This document shows, piece by piece, positions 5,740-6,444 of a DNA stretch of 6,444 bases. A program made the translations under genes and the position numbers. A model generated the notes under the pieces. It did no database searches, was not told the origin of the DNA, and was given only the letters and a program-made list of their open reading frames with translations. Numbering within the stretch: the first letter of the stretch is position 1; every line of letters starts with the position of its first letter. Source of the stretch: Bacillota bacterium (GTDB lineage: Bacteria; Bacillota; Clostridia; Lachnospirales; Bianqueaceae); the NCBI GenBank assembly GCA_017474705.1, contig JAFVHC010000268.1, positions 1 to 6,444 on the forward strand, written 5' to 3'.

Positions 5740-6444
5740 TTAGAACAGACCTGTGATGACACCGTTTTCATCGATGTCGATGTTTTCTGCTGCGGGTACC
5801 GGCGGCAGACCCGGCATCGTCATGATATCGCCCGCGATGGCGACGACAAAGCCGGCGCCGGCAGAAATATTGACTTCACGGATCGTGATCTTATATCCGG
5901 TCGGGCGGCCCAGTTTCTTCTGGTTATCCGACAGAGAATATTGCGTTTTTGCGATGCAGACCGGGCAGTTGCCGAAGCCCATCTCCGCGAACTTCTTCAA
6001 GCGGGTCTTGACACCGGCGCCGTAAATGACTCCATCCGCACCATAGATCTTCGTGGCGATCGTCTCGATCTTTTTATCGAGAGGCATATCGTCAGGATAC
6101 AGAGGATGATAATGGGATTCTTTCTCTTCCAGAGTCTTCAGTACGGCTTTGGCCAGCTCTTCGCCGCCTTCGCCGCCCTTCTCCCATACGCGGGCCAGGG
6201 CGAATTCGCAGCCCATAGCGCGGACTTTATCCTCGATGAACTTCGTCTCTGCTTCGGTATCAGAAACAAACGCATTCAACGTAACGACCACAGGTACATC
6301 ATACAGCTGCAGGTTTTCGATATGCTTCTGCAGATTGACGAAACCGGCAGCAAGCGCTTCCAGATTCTCTGTCCCGAGCTGATCTCTCTTTACGCCGCCG
6401 TTATACTTAAGCGCACGGACAGTAGCTACGAGTACGATGGCGGA
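5740..6444 (-). CDS. fhs: Formate--tetrahydrofolate ligase, C-terminal part (5' end outside window)
   Basis: Cytosolic enzyme (10-formyl-THF synthetase) that joins formate to tetrahydrofolate with ATP, feeding purine synthesis, formyl-Met-tRNA and, in acetogens and other anaerobes, folate-linked one-carbon flux. The frame is open from the window edge to a TAA stop, giving 234 residues, roughly the last 40% of a family member of about 555. Reading from the edge, recognisable family segments are LVATVRALKYNGG, the HIENLQLYDVPVVVTLNAF stretch, CPVCIAKTQYSLSDN, and near the C-terminus GAGFVVAIAGDIMTMPGLP followed by a VPAAENIDID tail ending in GLF. The P-loop part lies beyond the window. A GTG at 6291 is an internal Val codon, not the start, because conserved sequence continues upstream of it. 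No frameshift or missing motif is seen. folD follows after 13 bases, a pairing that fits sequential folate reactions. Identification is firm. Confidence 0.96.
   Translation of the reverse strand, partial: SAIVLVATVRALKYNGGVKRDQLGTENLEALAAGFVNLQKHIENLQLYDVPVVVTLNAFVSDTEAETKFIEDKVRAMGCEFALARVWEKGGEGGEELAKAVLKTLEEKESHYHPLYPDDMPLDKKIETIATKIYGADGVIYGAGVKTRLKKFAEMGFGNCPVCIAKTQYSLSDNQKKLGRPTGYKITIREVNISAGAGFVVAIAGDIMTMPGLPPVPAAENIDIDENGVITGLF

Noticed and set aside
5025..5756. 243-codon plus-strand frame opposite folD
   Set aside because: Antisense shadow of folD with the same His/Asp/Arg-rich composition and no recognisable motif.
5727..5771. N-terminal extension of folD from an ATG at 5771
   Set aside because: It would overlap the fhs end by 32 bases, lacks a site as good as AAGGGAG before 5726, and the extra residues are not part of FolD proteins.
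1..6444. Mobile elements, CRISPR arrays, tRNA/rRNA genes, phage or defence genes
   Set aside because: None seen. Nearly all bases belong to intact core genes, with no inverted terminal repeats, repeat-spacer pattern or RNA gene signature noticed.

Overview
This window is a compact, single-direction block of bacterial housekeeping genes. All seven genes lie on the minus strand, so they are transcribed from the right end (6444) towards the left. In transcription order they are fhs (3' part only), folD, rimO, pgsA, cinA, recA and recX. The purine-rich Shine-Dalgarno sites (AAGGGAG, AGGAGA, a perfect AGGAGGT before recA), the tight gene overlaps and the protein sequences suggest a Firmicute-type bacterium of medium to slightly high GC. 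The order rimO-pgsA-cinA-recA-recX is common in Firmicutes. I lean towards an anaerobe of the Negativicutes or a relative, but this is inferred from memory of gene order and protein style and no search was run.

Right part (4869-6444): fhs and folD are adjacent one-carbon folate genes. Fhs makes 10-formyl-tetrahydrofolate from formate, ATP and tetrahydrofolate. FolD interconverts it with 5,10-methylene-tetrahydrofolate. Only 13 bases separate them, and the folD ribosome binding site abuts the fhs stop codon.

Middle (1714-4878): rimO (methylthiolation of ribosomal protein S12), pgsA (phosphatidylglycerolphosphate synthase, membrane lipid synthesis) and cinA (NMN deamidase/CinA family) overlap each other and folD by 1 to 11 bases. 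This is the layout of one co-transcribed, translationally coupled unit.

Left part (1-1713): an 81-base gap between cinA and recA is the only real intergenic space inside the block. It holds a likely recA promoter and a duplicated TGTACA-centred element that may be an operator. recX follows recA after 14 bases without a recognisable ribosome binding site. A strong intrinsic terminator right after recX closes the unit. The first ~36 bases may be the tail of a convergent gene, but there is too little to identify it.

There is no stretch over 300 bases without a gene. I see no mobile element, CRISPR array, RNA gene or undescribed system here. The points most worth checking are the recA upstream repeat, the missing recX ribosome binding site, and the coupling of folate genes to the rimO-to-recX cluster.
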